Assembly: GCA_900549055.1 (NCBI GenBank)
Contig: URNB01000056.1
Span: 1-12,981 of the forward strand
Length of the DNA stretch: 12,981 bases
Direction of reading: 5' to 3'
Source of the DNA: an uncultured Oscillospiraceae bacterium
Lineage (GTDB): Bacteria > Bacillota > Clostridia > Oscillospirales > Acutalibacteraceae
The notes under the pieces were generated by a model. The model made no database searches. It saw only the letters and a list, made by a program, of their open reading frames with translations, and was not told where the DNA came from. The translations under genes were made by a program, and so were the position numbers. Position 1 is the first letter of the stretch. Each line of letters opens with the position of its first letter. Below are positions 6,617 through 12,981 of this stretch, in pieces.

Positions 6617-6652
6617 TGCTAAAATAATAGCATATACGAAATTAAAGTTCAA
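6617..6652 (-). promoter_or_regulatory. Promoter of the AraC-family gene with overlapping palindrome
   Basis: On the minus strand, TTGAAC (6647-6652), 17 bp, then TATTAT (6624-6629) preceded by TGC (extended -10). The predicted start near 6617 leaves a leader of about 77 nt. The palindrome TGCTA-N6-TAGCA (6617-6632) covers the -10, which suits autoregulation. For the divergent plus-strand gene only a weak pair is visible (TTGTTC 6609-6614, TATACG 6633-6638, 18 bp), as expected if it needs an activator. Confidence 0.55.
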
Positions 6653-6679
6653 GACGCTGTTTTTTAAAAGGGTGATTTT

Positions 6680-7975
6680 ATGCGTATTACAGCAGGCAAA
6701 GAAACCGTAATAGTAAGAGGAATGCGCCCCGAGGAAAATTGGTGGGGTAAATATCAATTTCCGTGTCCCTACCGCTTAAAGGACAAAATCGCCGTATCTG
6801 TGCATGTAGAAGATGATACCATAATAACAACAGGAAACCCTGCAAGATGGTTTGAATCCTCAGACGGCGGCGAAACTTGGGTTGAAATGCCACCGTCCGA
6901 TGCAGCGGAATGCGGTCTGCTGCTCAAAAACGGCGACAGAATATATTTCCCGATTGAGGGCGGAACGGATGTGAGCAGCTATAAATTTCCTTCCTTTGAG
7001 GCGCTGACCCCCGATTATGATTTTACGAAAAAGGCAGAGGAGGGCGAAATGCCGATACAGGACGGCGTTACCGCCTGGTGGAACGGCGATGTTATCAGAG
7101 CCTACAATGCCAACAGACTGCCCGACAGCCTTTCAAAAAAGGAATGGCATATTATAAGAATCCCGAACGGCAGCAATGAAAAAATAAACGAAACCGTCCC
7201 TGTTGATTGGAAATGCCTTACGCGCGTGGTTTTTAATCAGGGCAAAAAAAGAGTTATTAAGCCGATATACCCGAGGGGTACGCCGAAATCGGGCCCCGAC
7301 GGAGCTATATGGGTAAGCGCTTTTTCGGGCGAGGGGCATTTGAACCCCGAAAACGGGAAATATTCGCCGTATTACAGCGCCGAGATATTCCGCTCCGATG
7401 ATAACGGACATTCGTTTAAGCAGCATTCGCATATGGAATACAAGGCGGACGGATACAAATATCCTTATTTAAGCGGCGGCTTCAGCGACAGTGATTTTGA
7501 ATTTTTTGACGACGGCTCTATGACATGGTTTCTGCGCTCTACCTGGATGGCTTCAACCGGCTTTGAATGGGCGCCCATGTACTTTTCCCGCTCATATGAC
7601 GGCGGTAAAAGCTGGACAGATCCCGAAATTTTTTCGGATTGCGGCGTATTGCCGAGACTTTGCAGGCTTGACTGCGGTGTCACCCTGCTCTGTTATGCCA
7701 GACCCGGTATGTATGTGGCGGCGTTTGACAGCAAAAACGGCGAAAAAATCGGTGAAACGCTCTGCATTATCGAGCCGCGCGACAGAAGCGGGCTTGCTAA
7801 CGAAAAGGTAGAAAAGCCCACCTGGCACCAATGGGACGGTCAGTGCGGGAATCCCGAAATAATACCTATCGGTTATAATACGGCACTTTTGTTTTACGGG
7901 GATTTTTATTATCCCGATGAAAACGGCGTGAAAAGAAAAACCATTCTTTGCAGAAAAATTGCGGTGAAAAAATGA
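6680..7975 (+). CDS. BNR/sialidase-fold protein, cytoplasmic
   Basis: This 431-residue protein carries three recognisable Asp-box (BNR) motifs, S-x-D-x-G-x-T-W or close to it: SSDGGETW (60-67), RSDDNGHSF (238-246) and SYDGGKSW (305-312). These mark the turns of a six-bladed beta-propeller of the sialidase superfamily, consistent with the many Trp and Tyr residues. There is no signal peptide or membrane segment, so it should act in the cytosol on something already imported. Family members include exo-sialidases and other glycosidases but also non-enzymes; no substrate can be assigned, and the full Arg triad was not verified. The ATG follows AAGGGTGA. Its TGA overlaps the ATG of the DMT transporter, so the two are translationally coupled. 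The divergent AraC regulator probably controls it. Confidence 0.85.
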   Translation: MRITAGKETVIVRGMRPEENWWGKYQFPCPYRLKDKIAVSVHVEDDTIITTGNPARWFESSDGGETWVEMPPSDAAECGLLLKNGDRIYFPIEGGTDVSSYKFPSFEALTPDYDFTKKAEEGEMPIQDGVTAWWNGDVIRAYNANRLPDSLSKKEWHIIRIPNGSNEKINETVPVDWKCLTRVVFNQGKKRVIKPIYPRGTPKSGPDGAIWVSAFSGEGHLNPENGKYSPYYSAEIFRSDDNGHSFKQHSHMEYKADGYKYPYLSGGFSDSDFEFFDDGSMTWFLRSTWMASTGFEWAPMYFSRSYDGGKSWTDPEIFSDCGVLPRLCRLDCGVTLLCYARPGMYVAAFDSKNGEKIGETLCIIEPRDRSGLANEKVEKPTWHQWDGQCGNPEIIPIGYNTALLFYGDFYYPDENGVKRKTILCRKIAVKK

Positions 7976-8388
7976 TCTATTATATTTTACTTTCGGTGTC
8001 GCTCTGTCTCGGAGTTGCAAAAAATATTGTTTCAAAATGGGGCGAAAAAAGCTTCGACTTTCTAAACGGTCTTATGAGCGTTAATATAATGACTTCCATA
8101 GTAGCTTTGGCTGTTTTTTTCCGGAATTACAGGTATAAAAAGTGCCTTTGCTCCGTTATTTATCGTTATGGCACTTATTTACGGTTTGCTCACATTAGGC
8201 TCGCAAAGCCTGTATATAACTGCGGTGAAGAGCGGCTCGGTATCTGTCTGTTCACTAATCTATGCCTCCTGCTTTGTTATTCCCACGGTATATTCCGTTA
8301 TCAGGAACGGAGAAACCATCAGCCTTTCCAAATTGTTCGGAATAATGCTTTTGCTTTTTTCGGTAGTGCTTGTTTCTCGGAAAAATAA
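7972..8388 (+). CDS. DMT/EamA-family transporter, N-terminal fragment (frameshifted gene)
   Basis: The ATG overlaps the stop of the BNR gene (ATGA), with GGTGA as ribosome binding site. The first 50 residues are hydrophobic (MIYYILLSVSLCLGVAKNIV, then LMSVNIMTSIVALAVFF), fitting the first two membrane helices of a drug/metabolite transporter. After the T7 run at 8114-8120 the frame leaves the family: RNYRYKKCLC onward is charged and Cys-rich, unlike a membrane protein. The true continuation is in the +1-shifted frame. With six T's the text reads AVFSGITGIKSAFAPLF and the whole protein would be 289 residues, the normal EamA size. Confidence 0.8.
   Translation: MIYYILLSVSLCLGVAKNIVSKWGEKSFDFLNGLMSVNIMTSIVALAVFFRNYRYKKCLCSVIYRYGTYLRFAHIRLAKPVYNCGEERLGICLFTNLCLLLCYSHGIFRYQERRNHQPFQIVRNNAFAFFGSACFSEK
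8114..8120 (+). other. T7 homopolymer that breaks the DMT transporter frame
   Basis: GCT GTT TTT TTC CGG (8110-8124) leaves the membrane-protein frame. With one T fewer it reads GCT GTT TTT TCC GGA and joins the downstream helices. This is the same kind of single-base gain as the A7 in metH. Confidence 0.75.
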
Positions 8389-8842
8389 GTCTGAAAAAGG
8401 CTCATCCTACAAAAGCATTAAATATGCCGTTCTTGCAATGTGCTCGGCAGGCGGCGTGGGAATACTTCAAAAAGAGTTCGGCAATATCTATCCGCAAGAC
8501 ATGCTTAACACATTTTTGCTGCTCGCATTTTTCTTTATGCTGATATCCGCCGCGATATTTAAGCTCGCTTTATCGCTGAAAAACGAAAAACAACCCGTTA
8601 CATATAACAGGCTGTTTTTTGTTCCCGCAATATTATTATCCTTAAGCGTTGTATTTGCCAACAAGCTGAATCTTATACTTGTGGCAAATATACCGGGGAT
8701 TATTTTCTTCCCGCTTATAAACGGCGGAACAATTATGCTTTCTGCCGTTTGCTCGGGTATTTTCTTTAAGGAAAAGCTGACGGTACGCATATGGACGGGC
8801 ATTGTAATAGGCATAGCCGCCATTATATTGATTGCGGTATAA
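8168..8842 (+). CDS. DMT/EamA-family transporter, C-terminal fragment (frameshifted gene)
   Basis: This is the remainder of the transporter. Coding text in this frame extends back to about 8120 (SGITGIKSAFAPLFIV). The ATG at 8168 is the first in the frame but has no good ribosome binding site, so a separate gene is unlikely. The 224 residues hold repeated hydrophobic segments. They end with the family's usual final helices: GIIFFPLINGGTIMLSAVCSG, then FFKEKLTVRIWTGIVIGIAAIILI. EamA carriers have ten helices in two five-helix repeats and export or import small metabolites; the substrate is unknown. Coupling to the BNR protein suggests a shared substrate pathway. The stop at 8842 lies 4 bp from the end of the convergent mgtC-like gene, with no room for a terminator. 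Confidence 0.82.
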   Translation: MALIYGLLTLGSQSLYITAVKSGSVSVCSLIYASCFVIPTVYSVIRNGETISLSKLFGIMLLLFSVVLVSRKNKSEKGSSYKSIKYAVLAMCSAGGVGILQKEFGNIYPQDMLNTFLLLAFFFMLISAAIFKLALSLKNEKQPVTYNRLFFVPAILLSLSVVFANKLNLILVANIPGIIFFPLINGGTIMLSAVCSGIFFKEKLTVRIWTGIVIGIAAIILIAV

Positions 8843-8846
8843 CGCT

Positions 8847-9494
8847 TTAATTGTCCTCAATCGCATACGCAATATTTTCAATATCGCAAAGCGATGAAAT
8901 GTCAAAATCAATTCGCTTATCTATTACAATGTTCATACCTATATTCCCGTTTTTCTCGGATTTCGGGGCGAAAATCTGATATGTAAAGCTTTCGGGGATT
9001 ACCTCGCGCAGCCTTGATAAAACCGTGTTGACCTTATATAAATCGTCTATTTCGATATATATAACCTCGGCGCTTTTTCTTTTTCTTTCAAATTTCGCAA
9101 ACAGTATTATTGTAGCGAGAAACAACAGCGTTACAATTACCGCGCCGACATAAAAGCCGTAGCCGAGCGCCACGCCTATTGTGGCGGTAGCCCATACTCC
9201 CGCCGCGGTTGTAAGCCCGGTTATAACGTTATTGTTTTTAAGGATTATCATTCCCGCGCCCAAAAAGCCTATACCCGATACCACTTGAGCCGGTATTCTG
9301 AAAACGTCGCCGTTATTGCCTAACATATTCGCAACATACATACTTGTCATACTAGTCATACAAGAGCCGAGGCAGACTAAAATATGCGTTCGCATACCCG
9401 CCGCTCTGCCGTGCCGCATACGCTCGCTGCCTATAAGAGTGCCTATTACCACCGCCGCGATTGACCGCAGCAAAACCTCAATTATATTATTCAT
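8847..9494 (-). CDS. MgtC/SapB-family membrane protein
   Basis: This 215-residue protein has about five N-terminal membrane helices carrying the family signatures: GSERMRHGRAAGMRTHILVC (with the conserved Glu and the AG-RTH motif), AQVVSGIGFLGAGMII, and TGLTTAAGVWATATIGVALG. A soluble C-terminal domain of about 80 residues follows (YIEIDDLYKVNTVLSRLREV), ACT-like in MgtC. MgtC proteins are linked to survival at low magnesium and to control of ATP synthase in pathogens; in commensals the role is unclear. I chose the ATG at 9494, preceded by GTGAGGT; a GTG at 9506 overlaps that site. It follows the dehydrogenase gene by 16 bp, so it appears to be the last gene of the operon, although its function does not obviously belong there. 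Confidence 0.92.
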   Translation of the reverse strand: MNNIIEVLLRSIAAVVIGTLIGSERMRHGRAAGMRTHILVCLGSCMTSMTSMYVANMLGNNGDVFRIPAQVVSGIGFLGAGMIILKNNNVITGLTTAAGVWATATIGVALGYGFYVGAVIVTLLFLATIILFAKFERKRKSAEVIYIEIDDLYKVNTVLSRLREVIPESFTYQIFAPKSEKNGNIGMNIVIDKRIDFDISSLCDIENIAYAIEDN

Positions 9495-9510
9495 ACTGTA
9501 CCTCACATAG

Positions 9511-10521
9511 TTATAATATATTTGCCCGCGCCGCGCCGTTTGCCGTCCGCAAAATGCTCGGCAATTCTGTAAGCGGCTCTGTTTTGTAAATCATTGATGA
9601 TACGTCAAGCTTTCCGCTTTCAATAAGCTTAATTGCCGCGGGAAATGTATAGGGGTTTATGTAGGACGATTTTAAGGTTATTTCCTTTTTGAATATTTCA
9701 AACGGCTTTACGCTTATTTCGGCGTCGGGCTTCGTAAGCCCGAACATCATAACGGTTGAATATTTTCCCGCAAGGGCTATTGCCTGTTCAATAGTTTCGG
9801 GTCTGCCCACGCACTCTATTACAACATCCACCTGCTCCAAGCCCTGTTTCTTAAGAATTTCCGGAATATTATCTGCTTTAGGGTCAAGCGCTGTGTCCGC
9901 GCCTAATTTAAGCGCCTGTTCCCTCTTTTCCTTTATAGGCTCAATCGCTATAATATTTGCAGCACCCGAAAGCCTTGCCAGCTGCAGCATTATAAGCCCT
10001 ATCATTCCGCAGCCTATAACCATAACCGTGTCGCCGCACTTTATGTTACAAAGCTCTATTCCATGCAGGCAGCAGGAAACCGGCTCGGTCATAGCCGCCT
10101 GCTCAAAGGAAAGACTGTCCGCCACCTTATAAACCTGCGAAGCAGGTACGGCGCAGTATTCCGCAAAGCCGCCGTCTACCGTTGTGCCGATACCTGTTAT
10201 ATCGGTGCAGAAATGCCCTATTCCCCTGCGGCAAAACTCGCAGCTGCCGCAAAGCTTATTGGGGTCTACGCATACCTTATCGCCCGCAGTAACCGACTTT
10301 ACGCCCGCGCCGACCTTTACTACCTCGCCCGCAAATTCGTGACCCAAAACCGTGTTTTCGGGCGTGGGCGCGGCGCCCTCATCGCCGCAGAATATATGCA
10401 CATCCGTTCCGCATATTCCGCAGGCGTGTACGCGCACCAAAACATCGTTTCTGCCGATTTCGGGCACATCCCTTTCCTCAACTCTTAAATCGTTTTTTCC
10501 GTAAAATACCGCTGCCTTCAT
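9511..10521 (-). CDS. Zinc-dependent medium-chain dehydrogenase, polyol (sorbitol)-dehydrogenase-like
   Basis: This 336-residue MDR-family oxidoreductase has catalytic zinc ligands Cys37 (ACGICGTD) and His61-Glu62 (LGHEF). The structural zinc lobe is Cys91, 94, 97 and 105 (CGSCEFCRRGIGHFC). The Rossmann glycines are in VIGCGMIGL, with an acidic residue at the end of the next strand (IAIEPIKEKRE), favouring NAD over NADP. Members of this group oxidise sorbitol, galactitol and other polyols, L-threonine or butanediol. Beside a fructokinase, a polyol giving a ketose is the best guess. The ribosome binding site AAAGGAGATG lies within the last codons of the kinase, and the ATG is 4 bp after the kinase stop. 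It is the third gene of the operon. Confidence 0.93.
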   Translation of the reverse strand: MKAAVFYGKNDLRVEERDVPEIGRNDVLVRVHACGICGTDVHIFCGDEGAAPTPENTVLGHEFAGEVVKVGAGVKSVTAGDKVCVDPNKLCGSCEFCRRGIGHFCTDITGIGTTVDGGFAEYCAVPASQVYKVADSLSFEQAAMTEPVSCCLHGIELCNIKCGDTVMVIGCGMIGLIMLQLARLSGAANIIAIEPIKEKREQALKLGADTALDPKADNIPEILKKQGLEQVDVVIECVGRPETIEQAIALAGKYSTVMMFGLTKPDAEISVKPFEIFKKEITLKSSYINPYTFPAAIKLIESGKLDVSSMIYKTEPLTELPSILRTANGAARANIL

Positions 10522-10525
10522 TTTG

Positions 10526-11452
10526 TTACATCTCCTTTAATGCGGCAATTGCGCCGTGTTTTTCGGTGCTTTTGCCTGCAACATAAATTGCTTTTTTAAG
10601 ATATTTTTCCGCCGTTTCGGGCGTGATATTGTAGGCAGTGCTTTTGTTATTTATCCATTCGCTTAAAAATGTTCCGAAGAATATATCCCCCGCGCCTGTG
10701 GTATCTATAGTGTTTACCTTTTCGGCGGGTAAAGCTATATGCGCGTTTTCCATATAAAGCTCTGCACCGTTTGCACCGTCGGTCACAAGAATTATTTTAA
10801 CACCATAAGAAAACGCCGCCCTTACCGCACTTTCCTCACTTCCGCCGAACAGCATTAAAAGCTCATCCTTTGCGATTTTAAGAATATCCACCTTATCAAG
10901 GTGTAATTTCATCATCTCTATTGTGGTTGCTTTGTCTTTCCACAGCGGCTCTCTGTAATTCGGGTCGTAGGTTACAGTACAGCCCGCTTTTTTCGCAATA
11001 TCAAGCGCATATTCGGTAGTGCTGCGCGCAGGCTCTGCTGTAAGCGATAAAGAGCCGAAATGGAATATCCGCGAATTTCTTATAATGTCCGCATTTATAT
11101 CCTCTTTTTCAAGAAAAACATCAGCGCCGAAATTGCGGTAAAAGCTGAAATCGCGGTCTCCGTCGCTATTCAGCGCCACAAACGCAAGGGTGGTGTTGTG
11201 CAAATTATCGGTTATAAGCCCCTCGTCCGATACGCCCGCGTTTTTAAGCGTTTCGCGCAGAAAGCTGCCGAACATATCGTTCCCGACCTTGCCTATAAAC
11301 GCCGTTTTTCCGCCGAATTTTGAAACGGTCGCCAGCAGATTAACCGGCGCGCCGCCCGCCTTTCGCGCAAAAACAAGGTCGCCTGCCGAGTCCTTGCCGG
11401 ACGGCGTAAAATCTATAAGTATTTCGCCTAAAGCCGTTATATCGTACTTCAT
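10526..11452 (-). CDS. PfkB-family sugar kinase, probable fructokinase
   Basis: This 308-residue ribokinase-superfamily enzyme would phosphorylate fructose or a similar ketose with ATP. It opens with ALGEILIDFTP, usual for fructokinases. It has PfkB signature 1 (GGAPVNLLATVSKFGG, then IGKVGNDMFG, residues 33-62) and signature 2 (DTTGAGDIFFGTFL), with the catalytic base Asp256. Fructose specificity is inferred from overall likeness and from the polyol dehydrogenase next to it; 2-keto-3-deoxygluconate or tagatose kinase activity is an alternative. The ATG at 11452 overlaps the stop of the PHP gene (ATGA) and is served by AGGAGAT inside that gene's end, so the pair is translationally coupled. 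An upstream in-frame start (11497) would lie deeper in the PHP gene and lacks support. Confidence 0.92.
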   Translation of the reverse strand: MKYDITALGEILIDFTPSGKDSAGDLVFARKAGGAPVNLLATVSKFGGKTAFIGKVGNDMFGSFLRETLKNAGVSDEGLITDNLHNTTLAFVALNSDGDRDFSFYRNFGADVFLEKEDINADIIRNSRIFHFGSLSLTAEPARSTTEYALDIAKKAGCTVTYDPNYREPLWKDKATTIEMMKLHLDKVDILKIAKDELLMLFGGSEESAVRAAFSYGVKIILVTDGANGAELYMENAHIALPAEKVNTIDTTGAGDIFFGTFLSEWINNKSTAYNITPETAEKYLKKAIYVAGKSTEKHGAIAALKEM

Positions 11453-12264
11453 AATTTTATCTCCTGCGGTATGGGTTTTCGGTTTTTGTAATAACAAATA
11501 TTTTTAAAGCCGAGCCTTGAAAGCTCGCTTAAGGCATAATCAAAGCCGTGCGCTATGCGCTTTGCAATGTGCGCGTCCGACCCCAAGGTTAAAAGATAGC
11601 CGCCAAGCTCCTTATACCGCTTTATTATCGGTATATCGGGCATAAGAAAATTGTAATCCGTATCAAGACAGGATGTATTTATTTCCAAAGCGATGCCTCT
11701 GTTAATTATTTCTTTAAGTATTATATCCGTTTTATCGGCAAATTCTTTTAAATCAACCGCTATTCCGTATTTTCCGCTTATGTATCTTAATGGGCAGGTC
11801 ATATGCGAAAGCACATCAAAATCTGTCGTTTTAATCATTTCGAGCATATCGTCAAAATATGCGGAAATGTATTCGTTTATTTCGTTTTGCGAAAGAAAAG
11901 AAAAATCTATCCCGGAATACGGCTGTGTATAATTCCTGTACCTCACAGCGTGAACCGAGCCTAAAACAATATCAAAATCGCTGCGCGAAATCACTTCTTC
12001 CGCATCATTTTTATGCCATATTCCCTCGCCTATTTCAACCCCCGCAAGCACTCTGTCTCCCATTTCGTGCGCGCAAACAGCTGACTTCTTTATAGGCGTT
12101 TTTACATCCCTGTCGCCGCAAAATTCAATATCGCAGTGGTCGGTAATCGCAAACCCCGCTATTCGCCTTTCCTTTGCCGCTTTTAAGCTGTCATACGGGT
12201 CACATTCGGAATCGTGAGAAAAATGCGTATGCGTGTGGCAATCAAAAATTTTATTTGCAAGCAT
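11449..12264 (-). CDS. PHP-domain phosphatase, histidinol-phosphatase-like
   Basis: This 271-residue single-domain PHP protein has the metal-binding residues spread as in HisK/HisJ-type histidinol phosphatases: His10 and His12 (DCHTHTH), His43 (ITDHCD), Glu77 (GVEIGEG), His105 (LGSVHA), His154 (LSHMTCPLRY), and Asp230/His232 (LGSDAH). The family hydrolyses phosphate esters with a trinuclear metal site. No his genes are nearby. As the first gene of a sugar operon it may instead act on a sugar or polyol phosphate; this is inference. I chose the ATG at 12264, with AGAGGA 9 nt upstream. The ATG at 12273 directly abuts that site, and 12327 lies upstream of the promoter. Its stop overlaps the kinase start. 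Confidence 0.9.
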   Translation of the reverse strand: MLANKIFDCHTHTHFSHDSECDPYDSLKAAKERRIAGFAITDHCDIEFCGDRDVKTPIKKSAVCAHEMGDRVLAGVEIGEGIWHKNDAEEVISRSDFDIVLGSVHAVRYRNYTQPYSGIDFSFLSQNEINEYISAYFDDMLEMIKTTDFDVLSHMTCPLRYISGKYGIAVDLKEFADKTDIILKEIINRGIALEINTSCLDTDYNFLMPDIPIIKRYKELGGYLLTLGSDAHIAKRIAHGFDYALSELSRLGFKNICYYKNRKPIPQEIKL

Positions 12265-12280
12265 ATCCGTCATTCCTCTA

Positions 12281-12307
12281 TTGACAAATTTTAATATATG
12301 ATATAAT
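12281..12307 (+). promoter_or_regulatory. Promoter of the DeoR-family gene
   Basis: Both hexamers are perfect, TTGACA (12281-12286) and TATAAT (12302-12307), but the spacer is only 15 bp. TAATAT at 12304-12309 would give 17 bp. The -10 occupies the same bases as the -10 of the divergent operon promoter, so only one polymerase can bind at a time. Confidence 0.5.
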
Positions 12308-12331
12308 ATACCTTTATAAGCAAACAATCAA
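12303..12331 (-). promoter_or_regulatory. Promoter of the PHP-fructokinase-dehydrogenase-mgtC operon
   Basis: TTGATT (12326-12331), 17 bp, TATTAT (12303-12308) on the minus strand. The predicted start near 12296 leaves a leader of about 32 nt. Its -35 lies inside the direct repeat AAACAATCAA (12322-12331), a good place for repression by the neighbouring DeoR protein. Confidence 0.6.
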
Positions 12332-12362
12332 TAACCGCCGCCAAAAATGATTAAACAATCAA
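12322..12362. promoter_or_regulatory. Direct repeat pair AAACAATCAA, candidate DeoR operator
   Basis: Two identical 10-bp copies (12322-12331 and 12353-12362) start 31 bp apart, close to three helical turns, so they face the same side of DNA. The second copy is also part of an inverted repeat TGATT-AAAC-AATCA (12348-12361). The first covers the -35 of the operon promoter. Repeated sites of this kind suit an oligomeric DeoR-family repressor. Confidence 0.5.
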
Positions 12363-12386
12363 AAGGTTGAGCATTAGGAGTTTAAT

Positions 12387-12981
12387 ATGAACAAAGAAAG
12401 AGAAAAAAGCATACTTGAAATTGCAATTAAAGAAAAAGCCGTTACGGTGAAGAATCTCGCGCAAAGGCTATATTCAAGCGAGCCGTCTATAAGGCGAGAT
12501 CTTTGCAGCCTTGAAAAGCAAGGCCTGCTGAAACGCACCCACGGCGGCGCGGTGCTTAACGAAAACGCGCTTAATGAAATTAAAATTCCGTTTTTGATAA
12601 GAGAGCTTGAAAAAAGCGATGAAAAAATTAAAATTGCACGAATTGCGGCGGAGCTTGTAGAAGACGAAAGCGTGATTTTCCTTGATGCCTCCACAAGCGC
12701 CTATTTTATGATTCCTTTTTTAGCCGAGAAAAGAAATCTTATTGTTATAACCAACGGAATTAAAACCCTCACAGCCTTGAGCGAAAATAATATTTCCTGC
12801 ATAGGCACGGGCGGCGAGGTCATAAATTCCTGCCTTGCCTTTGTAGGCGAGGAAGCCCACAGAACAATTGAACGCTACAATGCAAACTTTTGCTTTTTCG
12901 CCTGCAGAGGTATATCCGAGGACGGCAGGCTAACCGATATTTCACAGCCCGAAAATTCTGTAAGAGCTAAAATGTTAGAGC
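12387..12981 (+). CDS. DeoR-family transcriptional regulator (C-terminus beyond window)
   Basis: The frame stays open from the ATG at 12387 to the window end (198 codons), so the last 50 or so residues are missing. The N-terminal winged helix is typical of the DeoR family: VKNLAQRLYSSEPSIRRDLCSLEKQGLLKRTHGGAVL, with the family's RRDL and R-x-HGGA marks. The effector domain follows (VIFLDASTSAYFMIPFL, VITNGIKTL, IGTGGEV), folded like ribose-5-phosphate isomerase, which usually binds a sugar phosphate. A TAGGAG ribosome binding site lies 6 nt upstream. It is divergent from the sugar operon and is the probable repressor of that operon and perhaps itself, released by a phosphorylated intermediate such as fructose phosphate (inference). 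Confidence 0.93.
   Translation, partial: MNKEREKSILEIAIKEKAVTVKNLAQRLYSSEPSIRRDLCSLEKQGLLKRTHGGAVLNENALNEIKIPFLIRELEKSDEKIKIARIAAELVEDESVIFLDASTSAYFMIPFLAEKRNLIVITNGIKTLTALSENNISCIGTGGEVINSCLAFVGEEAHRTIERYNANFCFFACRGISEDGRLTDISQPENSVRAKMLE

Noticed and set aside
11693..11932. Plus-strand open frames over the PHP, kinase and dehydrogenase genes
   Set aside because: All lie opposite genes with clear catalytic motifs, lack ribosome binding sites and have no recognisable protein features.

Overview
The window looks like chromosomal DNA from a low-to-mid GC Bacillota, most likely a gut-type Clostridia. The support is strong AGGAGG-like ribosome binding sites, sigma-A style promoters with 17-bp spacers, a Thermotoga/Clostridia-type short MetH, an XRE regulator with a membrane anchor, and small AraC- and DeoR-controlled sugar loci. 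No phage, plasmid, transposase, CRISPR array, rRNA or tRNA was found. The genus cannot be fixed from the sequence alone.

Layout. (1) 1-235 (-): N-terminal part of a HAD phosphatase, cut by the window edge. (2) 379-4111 (+): gdhA (NADP-type glutamate dehydrogenase), then 33 bp later a cobalamin-dependent methionine synthase (metH). metH is split by an extra A in an A7 run at 3147-3153. (3) 4112-4553: a convergent gene-free gap holding a GC-rich palindromic repeat (about 4139-4268) and then an AT-rich element at 4301-4549. That element has six different, nearly abutting hairpins, which group into two successive cloverleaf (four-way junction) folds, each closed by its own short stem. This is the most unusual object in the window. 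(4) 4554-6540 (-): an XRE regulator with one membrane span and an external domain, and upstream of it an AraC-family regulator. (5) 6680-8842 (+): divergent from the AraC gene, a cytoplasmic BNR/sialidase-fold protein translationally coupled (ATGA overlap) to a DMT/EamA transporter. The transporter is broken by an extra T in a T7 run at 8114-8120. (6) 12264-8847 (-): a tight four-gene operon of PHP-domain phosphatase, PfkB-family fructokinase, zinc-dependent polyol-type dehydrogenase and MgtC-like membrane protein. (7) 12387 to the end (+): a DeoR-family regulator divergent from that operon, cut by the window edge.

How the parts work together. The DeoR regulator plus the dehydrogenase/fructokinase operon fits use of a sugar alcohol: polyol to ketose, then ketose to ketose phosphate. 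The PHP phosphatase and MgtC protein are unexplained additions. The AraC regulator plus BNR protein plus DMT carrier looks like a second small glycan or metabolite module. The gdhA-metH pair joins ammonium assimilation and methionine/one-carbon metabolism. Both frameshifts are single-base gains in 7-nt homopolymers, so assembly error must be separated from real decay or slippage.
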